Assembly: GCA_963768885.1 (NCBI GenBank)
Contig: CAVYJN010000014.1
Location: forward strand, 372,001-436,000
Length of the DNA stretch: 64,000 nt
Origin: DASRIA01 sp963768885
GTDB taxonomy: Bacteria > Actinomycetota > Thermoleophilia > Solirubrobacterales > JBBDJG01
Direction: 5' to 3'
A program made the position numbers and the translations under genes. This document shows, one piece after another, positions 1 to 7,495 of this stretch. Each line of letters starts with the position of its first letter. Within the stretch, counting starts at the first letter, position 1. The notes under the pieces are model-generated. The model had not been told where the DNA came from and did not search any database. It saw only the letters and a program-made list of their open reading frames with translations.

Positions 1-162
1 CGCGCTGCCGATGAGATAGGCCTGCAAATGATGCAAATCGAGCGCGTCGAGCCTTACCCGGGGAGCCGCGCACACCACCTCCACCTCTACGAGAAGTCGA
101 GGCCTACGCCGGCGCGATTTCCGCGCCGTCCGGGCACCGCGCGCAAGCACCCGCTCGGCTGA
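1..162 (+). CDS. rsmG: RsmG, 16S rRNA (guanine-N7) methyltransferase, C-terminal end only
   Basis: Frame 1 is open from the window edge to a TGA at 160-162, giving 53 residues. The tail carries a Tyr-Glu-Lys segment followed by PTPARFPRRPGTARKHPLG, which matches the typical RsmG/GidB C-terminus (family pattern PTPxRFPRRPGxAxKxPL). RsmG methylates N7 of G527 in 16S rRNA using SAM. The catalytic part lies outside the window. The order rsmG-parA-parB is the usual arrangement next to many bacterial origins, which supports the call. The end is secure; the start cannot be seen. Confidence 0.85.
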   Translation, partial: RAADEIGLQMMQIERVEPYPGSRAHHLHLYEKSRPTPARFPRRPGTARKHPLG

Positions 163-190
163 GGGACGCGGAGCTCGCGCGCGGCGACGT

Positions 191-295
191 TTGGTTCGTC
201 CCCGAACCAACGTGGAGAACCCTGGGCCGGGGGATGGTTCCCGGCCGAACTTTCGCCTGGACGTGTTGCAGGAACGCGCGGTTCGGTGCCGAACC
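191..295. promoter_or_regulatory. Three evenly spaced GGTTCG-N4-CGAACC palindromes upstream of parA (candidate parS or operator array)
   Basis: Site 1 at 191-210 has perfect 8-base arms TTGGTTCG/CGAACCAA around TCCC. Site 3 at 280-295 is GGTTCGGTGCCGAACC, with perfect 7-base arms. Site 2 at 236-251 is a weaker copy, GGTTCCCGGCCGAACT. The centres are near 200.5, 243.5 and 287.5, so the spacing is 43-44 bp, about four helical turns. The known parS consensus is also a 16-bp palindrome (TGTTTCACGTGAAACA), but its sequence differs. The position between rsmG and parA makes a ParB-binding site or a parA autoregulatory operator the natural guesses; this is inference. Confidence 0.5.
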
Positions 296-365
296 ACAGG
301 GCAGACGGCCGTGCAAGCCCGCGGCGCTACGACCGCGGGCGCCTGTATCTTCGGCCGCGTTGGGT

Positions 366-1130
366 ATGGCAGCGGCGACTGTATATGCGGTGGCGAACCA
401 GAAGGGCGGCGTCGGCAAGACGACGACCGCCGTCAACCTGGCCGCATGCCTCGCGGAGGCGGGCTGCAGCACACTGCTGATCGACCTCGATCCGCAGTGC
501 AACGCCACCGTGGCGCTGGGACTCCCGAAGGACCGCGAGCCCAACACCTACACGTGCCTGATGAGCGGAGCCGACCTGCGGGAGGCGGCGATGCCCTCCG
601 CGATCGACTCGCTGGAGGTGGTGACCGCGACGCCCGACCTCGCCGGCGCCACGGTCGAGCTGCCGCGGATGGAGGCATCGGAGTCGCGCCTGCGGGACCT
701 GCTGCAGCCGGTGCGCGAGCGCTACGAGCGGATCGTGCTGGACTGCCCGCCGTCGCTCGGGCCCCTCTCGGTCAACGCGCTCGTCGCCGCCGACCGGGTG
801 CTCGTGCCCGTGCAGGCCGAGTACCTGGCCCTCGAGGGCCTCGCCCAGTTCCTCGACACGCTCGGCCTGATCCGGCGGGAGCTGAACCCGGGCCTCGAGG
901 TCGCCGGCATGCTGCTCACGATGTACGACAGCCGCACGCGGCTGGCCCAGGACGTCGAGGGCGAGTTGCGTCGCCATTTCCCCGGCCTCGTGCTGCAGAC
1001 CGTGATCCCACGCAACGTGCGCATCGGCGAGGCGCCGAGCTATGGTCGCCCCGTGATCCACCACGATCCGCACTGCACCGGCAGCGACGCGTACTTCGCG
1101 CTCGCGAAGGAGGTGGTGGGGCGTGGTTGA
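366..1130 (+). CDS. parA: ParA/Soj chromosome-partitioning ATPase
   Basis: The protein is 254 residues long, normal for a Soj-type ParA. The deviant Walker A motif KGGVGKTT is at residues 13-20. It is followed by the DLDPQCN segment (Walker A-prime region) and a hydrophobic Walker B, IVLDCPPSLG. These define a P-loop MinD/ParA ATPase that binds nonspecific DNA as an ATP dimer and is stimulated by ParB. The reading frame is open further upstream, but ATG 366 is chosen because the family N-terminus (VYAVANQKGG) begins there and a possible -10 box TATCTT lies at 346-351. Its end overlaps parB by 8 bases, so the two are co-transcribed. The palindromes at 191-295 may regulate it. Confidence 0.95.
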   Translation: MAAATVYAVANQKGGVGKTTTAVNLAACLAEAGCSTLLIDLDPQCNATVALGLPKDREPNTYTCLMSGADLREAAMPSAIDSLEVVTATPDLAGATVELPRMEASESRLRDLLQPVRERYERIVLDCPPSLGPLSVNALVAADRVLVPVQAEYLALEGLAQFLDTLGLIRRELNPGLEVAGMLLTMYDSRTRLAQDVEGELRRHFPGLVLQTVIPRNVRIGEAPSYGRPVIHHDPHCTGSDAYFALAKEVVGRG

Positions 1131-1986
1131 GCGAGGCATCGGCCGCGGCCTGGCCGCGATCCTGCCTGCGAGCGGGGCCGACGACGAGTCGCTCCAGCGC
1201 ATCCCGCTCGACCAGATCTCGCCCAACCCGAGCCAGCCGCGCCAGTCGTTCGACGAGCAGGAGCTGGGGGAGCTCGCCGGCTCGCTGCGCGAGCACGGCA
1301 TCCTTCAGCCGGTGCTCGTGCGCCCGCTCCCGGGCGGCCGGTACGAGCTGATCGCCGGCGAGCGCCGTTGGCGCGCCGCGCGGCTTGCCGGCCTCGACCG
1401 CATTCCCGCGGTCGTGCGCAGCACGGCCGAGCAGGACCGCCTCGAGCTTGCGCTGATCGAGAACATGGCGCGGCAGGACCTCAACCCCGTCGAGTCCGCG
1501 CGCGCGTGCGCGGCGCTCGTCGACGAGCTCGGCCTGACAAAGGAGGAGGTCGGTCGCCGCGTCGGCAAGAGCCGCGTCGCGATCTCCAATCTCGTGCGGC
1601 TGCTCGAGCTTCCGGACGAGGTGCTGGCGATGCTCGAGTCGGGGCAGCTCTCGGAAGGCCACGGTCGCGCCGTGCTGCAGGCCTCCGACCACAACGTGCG
1701 CCGCCGCGTCGCGCGCACGGCACGTGACCGCGGGCTGTCCGTGCGCCAGACCGAGCAGCTCGCTCGTGGTGAGCAGGCGCGGCCCTCGGCCAAGCGCCCG
1801 TCGCGGCTGCAGAGCGCCGACGCGCTCGCGGCATCGCGCGACGCCGAGGAGGCGCTGGCCGCCGTGCTCGGCCGCGAGGTGCGGGTGCGGCTCGCGCGCA
1901 AGGGCGGCACCATCGAGGTCCCCTTCGACGACCTCGCGGACCTCGGCGAGATCATCCTGCGCCTGACCCGCCGCAGGGCCGCCTGA
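1123..1986 (+). CDS. parB: ParB/Spo0J partition DNA-binding protein (CTPase)
   Basis: The protein is 287 residues and starts with GTG inside the end of parA. It opens with the usual GRGLAAILP stretch, then the ParB/Srx domain with IxPNPxQPR and the CTP-binding motif GERRWRA near residue 79. A helix-turn-helix (TKEEVGRRVGKSRVAISNL) lies near residues 137-158, and the C-terminus is a dimerisation domain. ParB loads at parS, clamps on DNA in a CTP-dependent way and recruits SMC while stimulating ParA. No canonical TGTTTCACGTGAAACA site is seen in the window. The GGTTCG palindromes upstream of parA are the best local candidates for its target. Confidence 0.95.
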   Translation: MVERGIGRGLAAILPASGADDESLQRIPLDQISPNPSQPRQSFDEQELGELAGSLREHGILQPVLVRPLPGGRYELIAGERRWRAARLAGLDRIPAVVRSTAEQDRLELALIENMARQDLNPVESARACAALVDELGLTKEEVGRRVGKSRVAISNLVRLLELPDEVLAMLESGQLSEGHGRAVLQASDHNVRRRVARTARDRGLSVRQTEQLARGEQARPSAKRPSRLQSADALAASRDAEEALAAVLGREVRVRLARKGGTIEVPFDDLADLGEIILRLTRRRAA

Positions 1987-2059
1987 CCGCCGCTTTTCGC
2001 CGGACGAGTCGCGGCAAGGTGCGCTCGCGCAGGCACGCGGGACCGCATCGGCCGTTAGC

Positions 2060-2065
2060 TAGAAT
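2060..2065 (+). promoter_or_regulatory. Putative -10 box of tRNA-Ile
   Basis: TAGAAT lies 20 bases before the first base of the tRNA. It matches the TANNNT pattern seen before several genes in this window. No convincing -35 element was identified, so the call rests on position and the -10 match. Confidence 0.4.
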
Positions 2066-2085
2066 CGCCCGCAGTCCGGCTTCAA

Positions 2086-2159
2086 GGGCGATTAGCTCAG
2101 TCGGTTAGAGCGCCTCTCTGATAAGGAGGAGGTCCCTGGTTCGAGTCCAGGATCGCCCA
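2086..2159 (+). tRNA. tRNA-Ile (anticodon GAT)
   Basis: This is a 74-nt cloverleaf. The acceptor GGGCGAT pairs with ATCGCCC at 2152-2158, and the discriminator is A2159. The D-arm has TTAGCTCAGTCGGTTAGAGC, and the T-arm has GGTTCGAGTCC. The anticodon loop CTGATAA (2118-2124) carries GAT at 2120-2122. No CCA is encoded. A coding sequence with a recombinase-like domain starts 31 nt downstream, a classic position for integrase genes. I saw no second copy of the tRNA 3' end in the window that would mark an attachment-site duplication. Confidence 0.95.
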
Positions 2160-2190
2160 TCCCCGCCCGCGTGCCGCTACGATCGATTTC

Positions 2191-3813
2191 GTGGGGGTGC
2201 CGCGAGACGACGCCGATCTGCGGGCGCGTCGGCTTGGAGGAGACGAGCGCGCCGAAGTGCTTGCCGCCGGAGCCGGCGGCGACACGTTCGAAGTCATGGG
2301 CGACGTGCGCGTCGTGCGCGACGACGGGAAGGTGGTCGAGGGCCGCGACGGCTTCCTGTTCATGGCGAACGACAACAACCGCGTCGTCGACCAGCACACC
2401 GGCGCGCTCGCGCTCGACCCGTCCCAACTCGAGGGGTGGGGCGCAGTGCTGGAGCGTCGTGCCGAACTGTTCGCCGAACGCGATTGCGCCTATCTGGTGA
2501 TGGTCGCCCCGGACAGCCACGCGGTCTATCCGGAGTACATGCCGGCCGATCTCCAGCCCGCGCCCGAACGCCCGGTGCACCAGCTGATCGCGCACCTCGA
2601 GCGCACGAGCTCACCCGTGCGGATCATCTATCCGCTCGAAGAGCTGCTGAGCAGGAAGCCGGAGCGTCTCGTCTCGTCGCGGGTCGACAGCCACTGGACC
2701 GACTACGGGGCTTTCGTCGCGTTCCAGCGCGTGATGGAAGAGGCGGGGCGGCTCGTCGCCACGCGGCCGGTAGGCGAACGCGACGTGATCTTCGAAGACG
2801 CCGACGTGTCGGGAGACCTGGGGCAGAAGTTCGACCCGCCGCGCCAGGCGCAGCAGCCGTGCGGGCGAATGCGCTACCGGACCGCGCGGCTGGTGTATGA
2901 CAACTGCGTCGAGGGAACGGGCTCCCTTGCCGTTACGCATTGCGTCCCCGCCCCGGCCGTGACCTGCCTCCTGCTCGGGGACTCGTACTCCTATTGGCTC
3001 GCCCGGTACATGGCGGAGTGCTTCAGGAGGCTTGTGTTCGCCCATGCGCCGACGCTCGATCTCGCGCTCGTGGAGGCGGCGCAGCCGGACATCGCGATCA
3101 CGATCATCGCCGAGCGGTTCCTCGTCGCGGTGCCGGACGACGAGCGCGGCCGGTCGGTGCGCGAGCGCGAGGAACGGAAGCGCAGCATCGGCCGCATCCG
3201 CCAGCCGCTGCTGCACTGGACCTGGCCGATCCTGGTGTCACCCGGCCCGATCGAGGCGATGCGATCGAAGCTGGCCGCCGAAGGCAACCTGCGAGACATA
3301 GCGCTGATCGGCGTGATGGCGTACGCGGGACTGCGACCCGCCGAAGCGGCTGCGCTCCGGTGGTCGGCGATCGAGGCCGACTCGATCGTCGTCGAGCCGC
3401 TCCCGCTGCGGCGCGCGGCCGGGGCCGCTCCCCGGCGGGTACCGCTGTGGGCCCCGCTCGCCGAGGACATCGAGGCGTGGCGGCACGAGTCGGGAGGTTC
3501 GGGCAATCGGCGGGTCTTCACGGCCCCGGGCAAGCCATGGTCGTTGGACCTGCGGGCCTGGCGCGACCACACCTATCCGAGCCTCGCAAGGGAGACCGGG
3601 ATCGACAATCGGCGACCCAGTGGTCTCCGGCACGTGTACTCCGTACTTCTGATCAACGGCGGAGCCTCCCTGGAGGAGGTGGCCGCGCTCATGGATGAGG
3701 CGCCCGAGGAGGTCGACAAGACTTTTGGGCACCTGTTCGCGGACGCCGCGGACCGTGAGCCGGATCCGCCCGAGCAGATGATCCGTGCGACCAGGAAGGT
3801 CCCCGCCACGTGA
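2191..3813 (+). CDS. AlgX/SGNH-like acetyltransferase-family domain fused to a degenerate tyrosine-recombinase domain
   Basis: A single 540-codon frame starts at GTG 2191. Residues about 50-330 look like the AlgX/AlgJ (DHHW-SGNH) fold of polysaccharide O-acetylation proteins. They show a DGFLFM start, a PDSHAVYPEYMP segment, DSHWTDYGA near residues 166-174 and LLLGDSYSYW near 260. No signal peptide or membrane anchor is seen, unlike periplasmic AlgX. Residues about 345-530 look like the catalytic half of a phage-type integrase, with YAGLRPAEAAALRW (Arg about 382) and SGLRHVYSVLLI (Arg about 480). The HxxR His reads Ser, the LGH position reads MDE, and the nucleophile region reads KTFGHLF with Phe in place of Tyr. 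The recombinase half therefore looks inactive. What the fusion does is unknown. A lost stop codon between two genes, or an indel, could also explain it. Confidence 0.7.
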   Translation: MGVPRDDADLRARRLGGDERAEVLAAGAGGDTFEVMGDVRVVRDDGKVVEGRDGFLFMANDNNRVVDQHTGALALDPSQLEGWGAVLERRAELFAERDCAYLVMVAPDSHAVYPEYMPADLQPAPERPVHQLIAHLERTSSPVRIIYPLEELLSRKPERLVSSRVDSHWTDYGAFVAFQRVMEEAGRLVATRPVGERDVIFEDADVSGDLGQKFDPPRQAQQPCGRMRYRTARLVYDNCVEGTGSLAVTHCVPAPAVTCLLLGDSYSYWLARYMAECFRRLVFAHAPTLDLALVEAAQPDIAITIIAERFLVAVPDDERGRSVREREERKRSIGRIRQPLLHWTWPILVSPGPIEAMRSKLAAEGNLRDIALIGVMAYAGLRPAEAAALRWSAIEADSIVVEPLPLRRAAGAAPRRVPLWAPLAEDIEAWRHESGGSGNRRVFTAPGKPWSLDLRAWRDHTYPSLARETGIDNRRPSGLRHVYSVLLINGGASLEEVAALMDEAPEEVDKTFGHLFADAADREPDPPEQMIRATRKVPAT

Positions 3814-3851
3814 GCGGGCGGGTGCCATCCCGGTTGCCGGAGGGCCGTTCC

Positions 3852-3857
3852 TATAAT
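3852..3857 (+). promoter_or_regulatory. Putative -10 box of the bifunctional nuclease gene
   Basis: A perfect TATAAT sits 30 bases before the GTG start at 3888, in the short gap after the recombinase fusion gene. A TTGCCG lies too close upstream to be a clear -35. The perfect hexamer is notable in such GC-rich DNA. Confidence 0.5.
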
Positions 3858-3887
3858 GGGCAGCCCAGCCGTCGCCAAGGGTCAGGA

Positions 3888-4388
3888 GTGACCGAGTTGC
3901 AGGAGATGGTCATCTACGGTGTCAGCTTCGACATGGTCGGCAAGCAGCCCATCGTGCTGCTGAAGACGATCGACGGCAACAAGTTCCTGCCGATCTGGAT
4001 CGGCCATCCCGAGGCCGCCGCGATCCTGATGAAGCTCCAGGGCGCGACCACGCCGCGGCCCATGACGCACGACCTGATCAGCGAGATGATCAACGAGCTC
4101 GACGCCCAGTGCACGCGGGTCTCGGTCACCGAGCTGAAGGACAACACCTTCTACGCGTCGATCACGCTCAGGGTCAACGGGCAGGAGATCGAGATCGACT
4201 CCCGGCCCTCCGACGCGCTCGCCGTCGCGGTGCGCACCTCCGCTCCGATCTTCGCCGCCGAGGACGTGATCCAGGAGAGCGCGATCGAGTTCGAGCAGGA
4301 GGCGGAGGACACCGAGGAGGTCGTCGACAAGTTCAAGGAGTTCCTGGACGAGGTCACGCCCGAGGACTTCGCCCAGGGGTCCGGCTAG
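3888..4388 (+). CDS. Bifunctional nuclease family protein (DUF151)
   Basis: The protein is about 166 residues. It has the DUF151/BFN pattern: VIYGVSFD, then PIVLLK, LPIWIGHPEAAAI near residues 40-52, a THDLISEMI helix and IDSRPSDALAVAVR. Family members are small proteins linked to RNase/DNase activity in plants, and the fold is common in bacteria; the cellular role here is unknown. The frame is open to 3810, but GTG 3888 fits the family N-terminus and is preceded by AAGGG. It sits alone after a TATAAT box and converges on ddl with only 3 bases between the stops. Confidence 0.85.
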   Translation: MTELQEMVIYGVSFDMVGKQPIVLLKTIDGNKFLPIWIGHPEAAAILMKLQGATTPRPMTHDLISEMINELDAQCTRVSVTELKDNTFYASITLRVNGQEIEIDSRPSDALAVAVRTSAPIFAAEDVIQESAIEFEQEAEDTEEVVDKFKEFLDEVTPEDFAQGSG

Positions 4389-4391
4389 CGC

Positions 4392-5358
4392 TCAGGTCGC
4401 GGCAGGCACACCCGGCCCGCGCGCGAGCGCCTGATCGAGCATGCGGCGCACCAGCTGCTCGAAGGGGATGCCGGCGGCCTCGGCGGCCTGCGGCAGGAGG
4501 CTCGTGTCGGTGAGCCCGGGGATCGCCTGTGCCTCGAGCACGTGGAGCCCGTCCTCGCCGAGGATCATGTCGACGCGCGCGAAGCCGTAGCACCCGAGCA
4601 GCCGGAACACCGAGACGGCCAGGTCCTGCGCCCGCGCGGTGAGCGCGTCCGGAAGGTCTGCGGGACACGCGAAGTCGGTCTTGCCGATCTCGTAGCGAGC
4701 CTCGAAGTCGAAGAAGTACTCCTGCTTGGGCTTCGCTTCGACGACCGGCAGGGCGCGCACCTCGCCCTCGTCCTCGAGCAGCGAGACGGCGAGCTCACGT
4801 CCCTCGACGTGGCGCTCGAGCAGCACGCGGTCGTCGTAGCTGAATGCCGCGATCAGCGCCTCGGGGACGTCGGCCGCCGACTCCGCGAACTTGATCCCGA
4901 GCGCGGAGCCCTGGGCGGCCGGCTTGACCACCACGGGGAAGCCGAGGCGCTCCTCGATCGCCGGCAGCGCCTCGCCGGCACCGAGCTCCTTGAAGGCGAT
5001 CTCGCTGAACGCGAAGAAGTCGGGGGTCGGCAGGCCTTCCTCGACGAGCATGTGCTTCGTCAGCACCTTGTCCATGCAGCGCATGCACCCGAGCACGCCG
5101 GACCCCGTGTACGGGATCCCGACGATCTCGAGCAGCTCCTGGACGGTGCCGTCCTCGCCGCCGCGGCCGTGCAGCGCGACGAACGCGACGTCCGCGCCAC
5201 TGGCGCGCAGATCGTCGAGCAGGGTCCGGCCGACGTCGATCGATACGTGGTCGATGCCGAGCTCTCTCGAGCGCGTGCTCGACGCGTGCCGCCGAGCGCA
5301 GCGACACCTGGCGCTCGAGCGACGGGCCGCCCTTCAGGACGGCGACACGCGGCGTCAT
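4392..5358 (-). CDS. ddl: D-alanine--D-alanine ligase (frame broken near 5265)
   Basis: This is an ATP-grasp ligase joining two D-Ala for peptidoglycan. Rejoined across one frame break, it gives about 321 residues, normal for Ddl. The N-terminus MTPRVAVLKGGPSLERQVSL keeps the Glu-Val-Ser-Leu-type loop. Later come ALHGRGGEDGT, the ATP-binding VVVKPAAQGSALGI and the C-terminal metal site LEAQAIPGLTDTS. The break is explained by one extra base in the CTCTCT/GAGAGA stretch at about 5261-5268. The metal-ligand Asn of LExN is Gln here. ATG 5356-5358 overlaps the stop of the upstream aminotransferase. An essential gene broken by one base suggests an assembly indel. Confidence 0.85.
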
Positions 5359-6722
5359 GACCCGCCGGCGTCGCGCTGCTGCTTGCGGCGCGGAGGCAGG
5401 TGGACGACGTCGGCGAGCGGCTCCTGCTCGACGGCCGGCTCCGGCTCGACGATCGGGCGTCCCTTGCCGGCGAACGTGGAGAAGAGCGCGATCTGCTCGT
5501 CCACGACCTTCCCGATCCGGCGGATGCCCTCGACGATCCCGTCCACGTCGGCACCGGAGAAGTTGAGACGCATCGAGCTCCCGCCGCGGCCGTCGACGTA
5601 CGCGGCGGATCCCGGGACGAACGCGACGCGCTCCTCGCGCAGCGCCTTCGCGAGCAGGTCCCCCGTGTCGATGAACTCCGGCAGCGTGGCCCAGATGAAG
5701 AGGCCTCCGCTCGGTTGCGTCCATTCGGCCTCGCGCGGGAAGAACTCCGCGAGCGCGTCGAGCATCGCGTCGCGTCGCTGACGGTAGGTCGCGCACAGGT
5801 CCTTCACGTAGTGCTGCCAGCGGCCCTCGTCGAAGTAGATGTCGACGAACTGCTGGGTCAGCGACGAAGTGCAGAGGTCGGCCGCCTGCTTGCCGAGCTT
5901 GATCTTCGACAGCACCGGCCCCGGAGCGGTCACCCATCCGAGCCGGATGCCCGGCGAGAGGATCTTCGAGAAGGTGCCCAGGTAGATCACGTACTCGCCG
6001 CCGTCGAGCGCATGCAGGGTCGGCAGCGGCTCGCCCTCGTAGCGCAGGAGCCCATAGGGATTGTCCTCGAGCACGAGCAGCTCGCGCTCGCGCGCGATCT
6101 CGACGAGCCGGCTCCGCCGCGGCGCCGACAGCGTCACGCCGGCAGGGTTCTGGAAGGTCGGCACGGTGTAGATGAACTTGGGCTGCTTGCCGTCGCGCTG
6201 GAGCTGCTCGAGCACCTCTTCGAGCAGGTCGATCCGCATGCCGTCGGAGTCCATCTCGATCTGGATCACGTCGGCTTCGTAGCTCGAGAAGGTCGGCACC
6301 GCGCCGGGATACGTCGGCGCCTCGCAGATCACGACGTCGCCGGGGTCGATCAGCGTCTTCGTGACGAGGTCGATCACCTGCTGGCCGCCGGTGGTCACGA
6401 CGATGTCGTCGTGGTCCGCGCGCATGCCCTCCGCGGCCATCACCTCGATGATCCGGTCCTTGGTCCTGGCGAAGCCCTCGGTCGGTCCGTACTGCAGCGC
6501 GCTCGCGCAGGACTCGTGGGCGATCCGGTTGGCGATCGCGACGAACGTCTCGGGCGGGAAGGAGGACGTGTCGGGCAGTCCCCCCGCCAGCGAGATCACC
6601 TCCGGACGTGCCGTGATCTCCATCAGGTCGCGCATCGCCGAGGAGCGCATGTGGCGGGTGCGCTGCGCGAAGAGGCCCGCGTAGCGCTCGATCTCGTGGC
6701 TGGTCTTCTGCCTGTCCTTCAC
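5355..6722 (-). CDS. PLP-dependent aminotransferase, class I/II (2-aminoadipate aminotransferase-like)
   Basis: The 455-residue protein has a fold-type I aminotransferase core. It shows SLAGGLPD near the N-terminus, the cofactor loop TTGGQQVID, YTVPTFQNPAG, and LEDNPYG with the PLP-ring Asp. The Schiff-base lysine lies in LGTFSKILSPGIRLGW, and the C-terminal MRLNFSG holds the carboxylate-binding Arg. These motifs match the LysN/MocR-like aminotransferase group with broad substrate range (aminoadipate, aromatic or branched amino acids). GTG 6722 is the start; a roughly 25-residue basic-acidic tail ends the protein. It overlaps ddl by 4 bases, so the two are co-expressed. The exact substrate is not predictable. 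Confidence 0.85.
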   Translation of the reverse strand: MKDRQKTSHEIERYAGLFAQRTRHMRSSAMRDLMEITARPEVISLAGGLPDTSSFPPETFVAIANRIAHESCASALQYGPTEGFARTKDRIIEVMAAEGMRADHDDIVVTTGGQQVIDLVTKTLIDPGDVVICEAPTYPGAVPTFSSYEADVIQIEMDSDGMRIDLLEEVLEQLQRDGKQPKFIYTVPTFQNPAGVTLSAPRRSRLVEIARERELLVLEDNPYGLLRYEGEPLPTLHALDGGEYVIYLGTFSKILSPGIRLGWVTAPGPVLSKIKLGKQAADLCTSSLTQQFVDIYFDEGRWQHYVKDLCATYRQRRDAMLDALAEFFPREAEWTQPSGGLFIWATLPEFIDTGDLLAKALREERVAFVPGSAAYVDGRGGSSMRLNFSGADVDGIVEGIRRIGKVVDEQIALFSTFAGKGRPIVEPEPAVEQEPLADVVHLPPRRKQQRDAGGS

Positions 6723-6838
6723 GGTCGAGTGTTTCGTCTCCTGGAGCCGCGAACCTGTGGATGCTCGGCGCAATGCATAGTCTGGTCCGCCACACTGACG
6801 CGCTTGAAAGCGGCGACGATGGAACATAGAGGATAGAC

Positions 6839-7417
6839 ATGGACCTTTTCCTGGCCATTTCGCAGGGGATCGGCACCTCCCTGGCGACGGGCGTCCGGGC
6901 GCTGCTCGTGCCCCTGTTCGTCGGCGCGATGGCGCGTGCCAACGCCGCGATCGATTTCGACCACACGGGCTTCGCGTGGCTCGAGTCGATCTGGTGGCTC
7001 GCGCTCCTGCTGGCCCTGGTGGTCGTCGCCTGGCTGCTCGACCGCAGCCGCGTCGACGTTCCCGAGGGGATCTGGGTGGTGGTCGCGATGGGCCTCGGGG
7101 GCATGCTCTTCGCCGGCGCGCTCGAGGACGACGACTACTTCGGGACCGTCGGCATCGTGCCCGGCATGCTCTGCGCGCTGCTCGGGTTCCTGGCCGCGCG
7201 CGCCTTCCTCGGAGGAGCGGCCGATCGGCTGCGCTCGCGCGGGGAGGGGACGGGCACGATCCAGGCGCTCGGCGACATCGGAGCGATCGGGATCGCCGCG
7301 CTGGCCGTGCTGGTGCCCCCGGTGTCGATCGTGGCGCTTGCGTTCTGCGTATGGGTGGTCGTCTCGAGACGCCAGCGCGCCGGGCAGAAGTACGAGGGAC
7401 TGCGCATCCTGCGATAG
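6839..7417 (+). CDS. DUF4126-like integral membrane protein
   Basis: This is a 192-residue polytopic protein with about five hydrophobic helices. The N-terminus MDLFLAISQGIGTSLATGVR, followed by DFDHTGFAWLES, resembles DUF4126 proteins from memory. A conserved-looking acidic loop ALEDDDYFG sits between helices, and the C-terminus is basic and cytoplasmic-like. No function is known for the family. It diverges from the aminotransferase gene across about 115 bases that must hold both promoters, and is followed by a phosphodiesterase gene on the same strand. Confidence 0.75.
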   Translation: MDLFLAISQGIGTSLATGVRALLVPLFVGAMARANAAIDFDHTGFAWLESIWWLALLLALVVVAWLLDRSRVDVPEGIWVVVAMGLGGMLFAGALEDDDYFGTVGIVPGMLCALLGFLAARAFLGGAADRLRSRGEGTGTIQALGDIGAIGIAALAVLVPPVSIVALAFCVWVVVSRRQRAGQKYEGLRILR

Positions 7418-7495
7418 ACGTGGCTCGGTGAAACAGCAACGTCGTCCCGCCTCCGACCGGCCGGGCTGCTCGCAGACCGGCCGCCTGTTCTGGTG

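Noticed and set aside
5355..6722. The aminotransferase as the missing WbpE step of the glycan cluster
   Set aside because: It is a class I/II (aminoadipate-type) enzyme, not a DegT/DnrJ/EryC1 sugar aminotransferase, and is 29 kb away and co-transcribed with ddl.
4795..7104. Very long minus-strand frame over ddl and the aminotransferase
   Set aside because: It is Arg/Ala/Pro-rich shadow translation apart from the short true ddl N-terminus. High GC content creates such long frames throughout the window.
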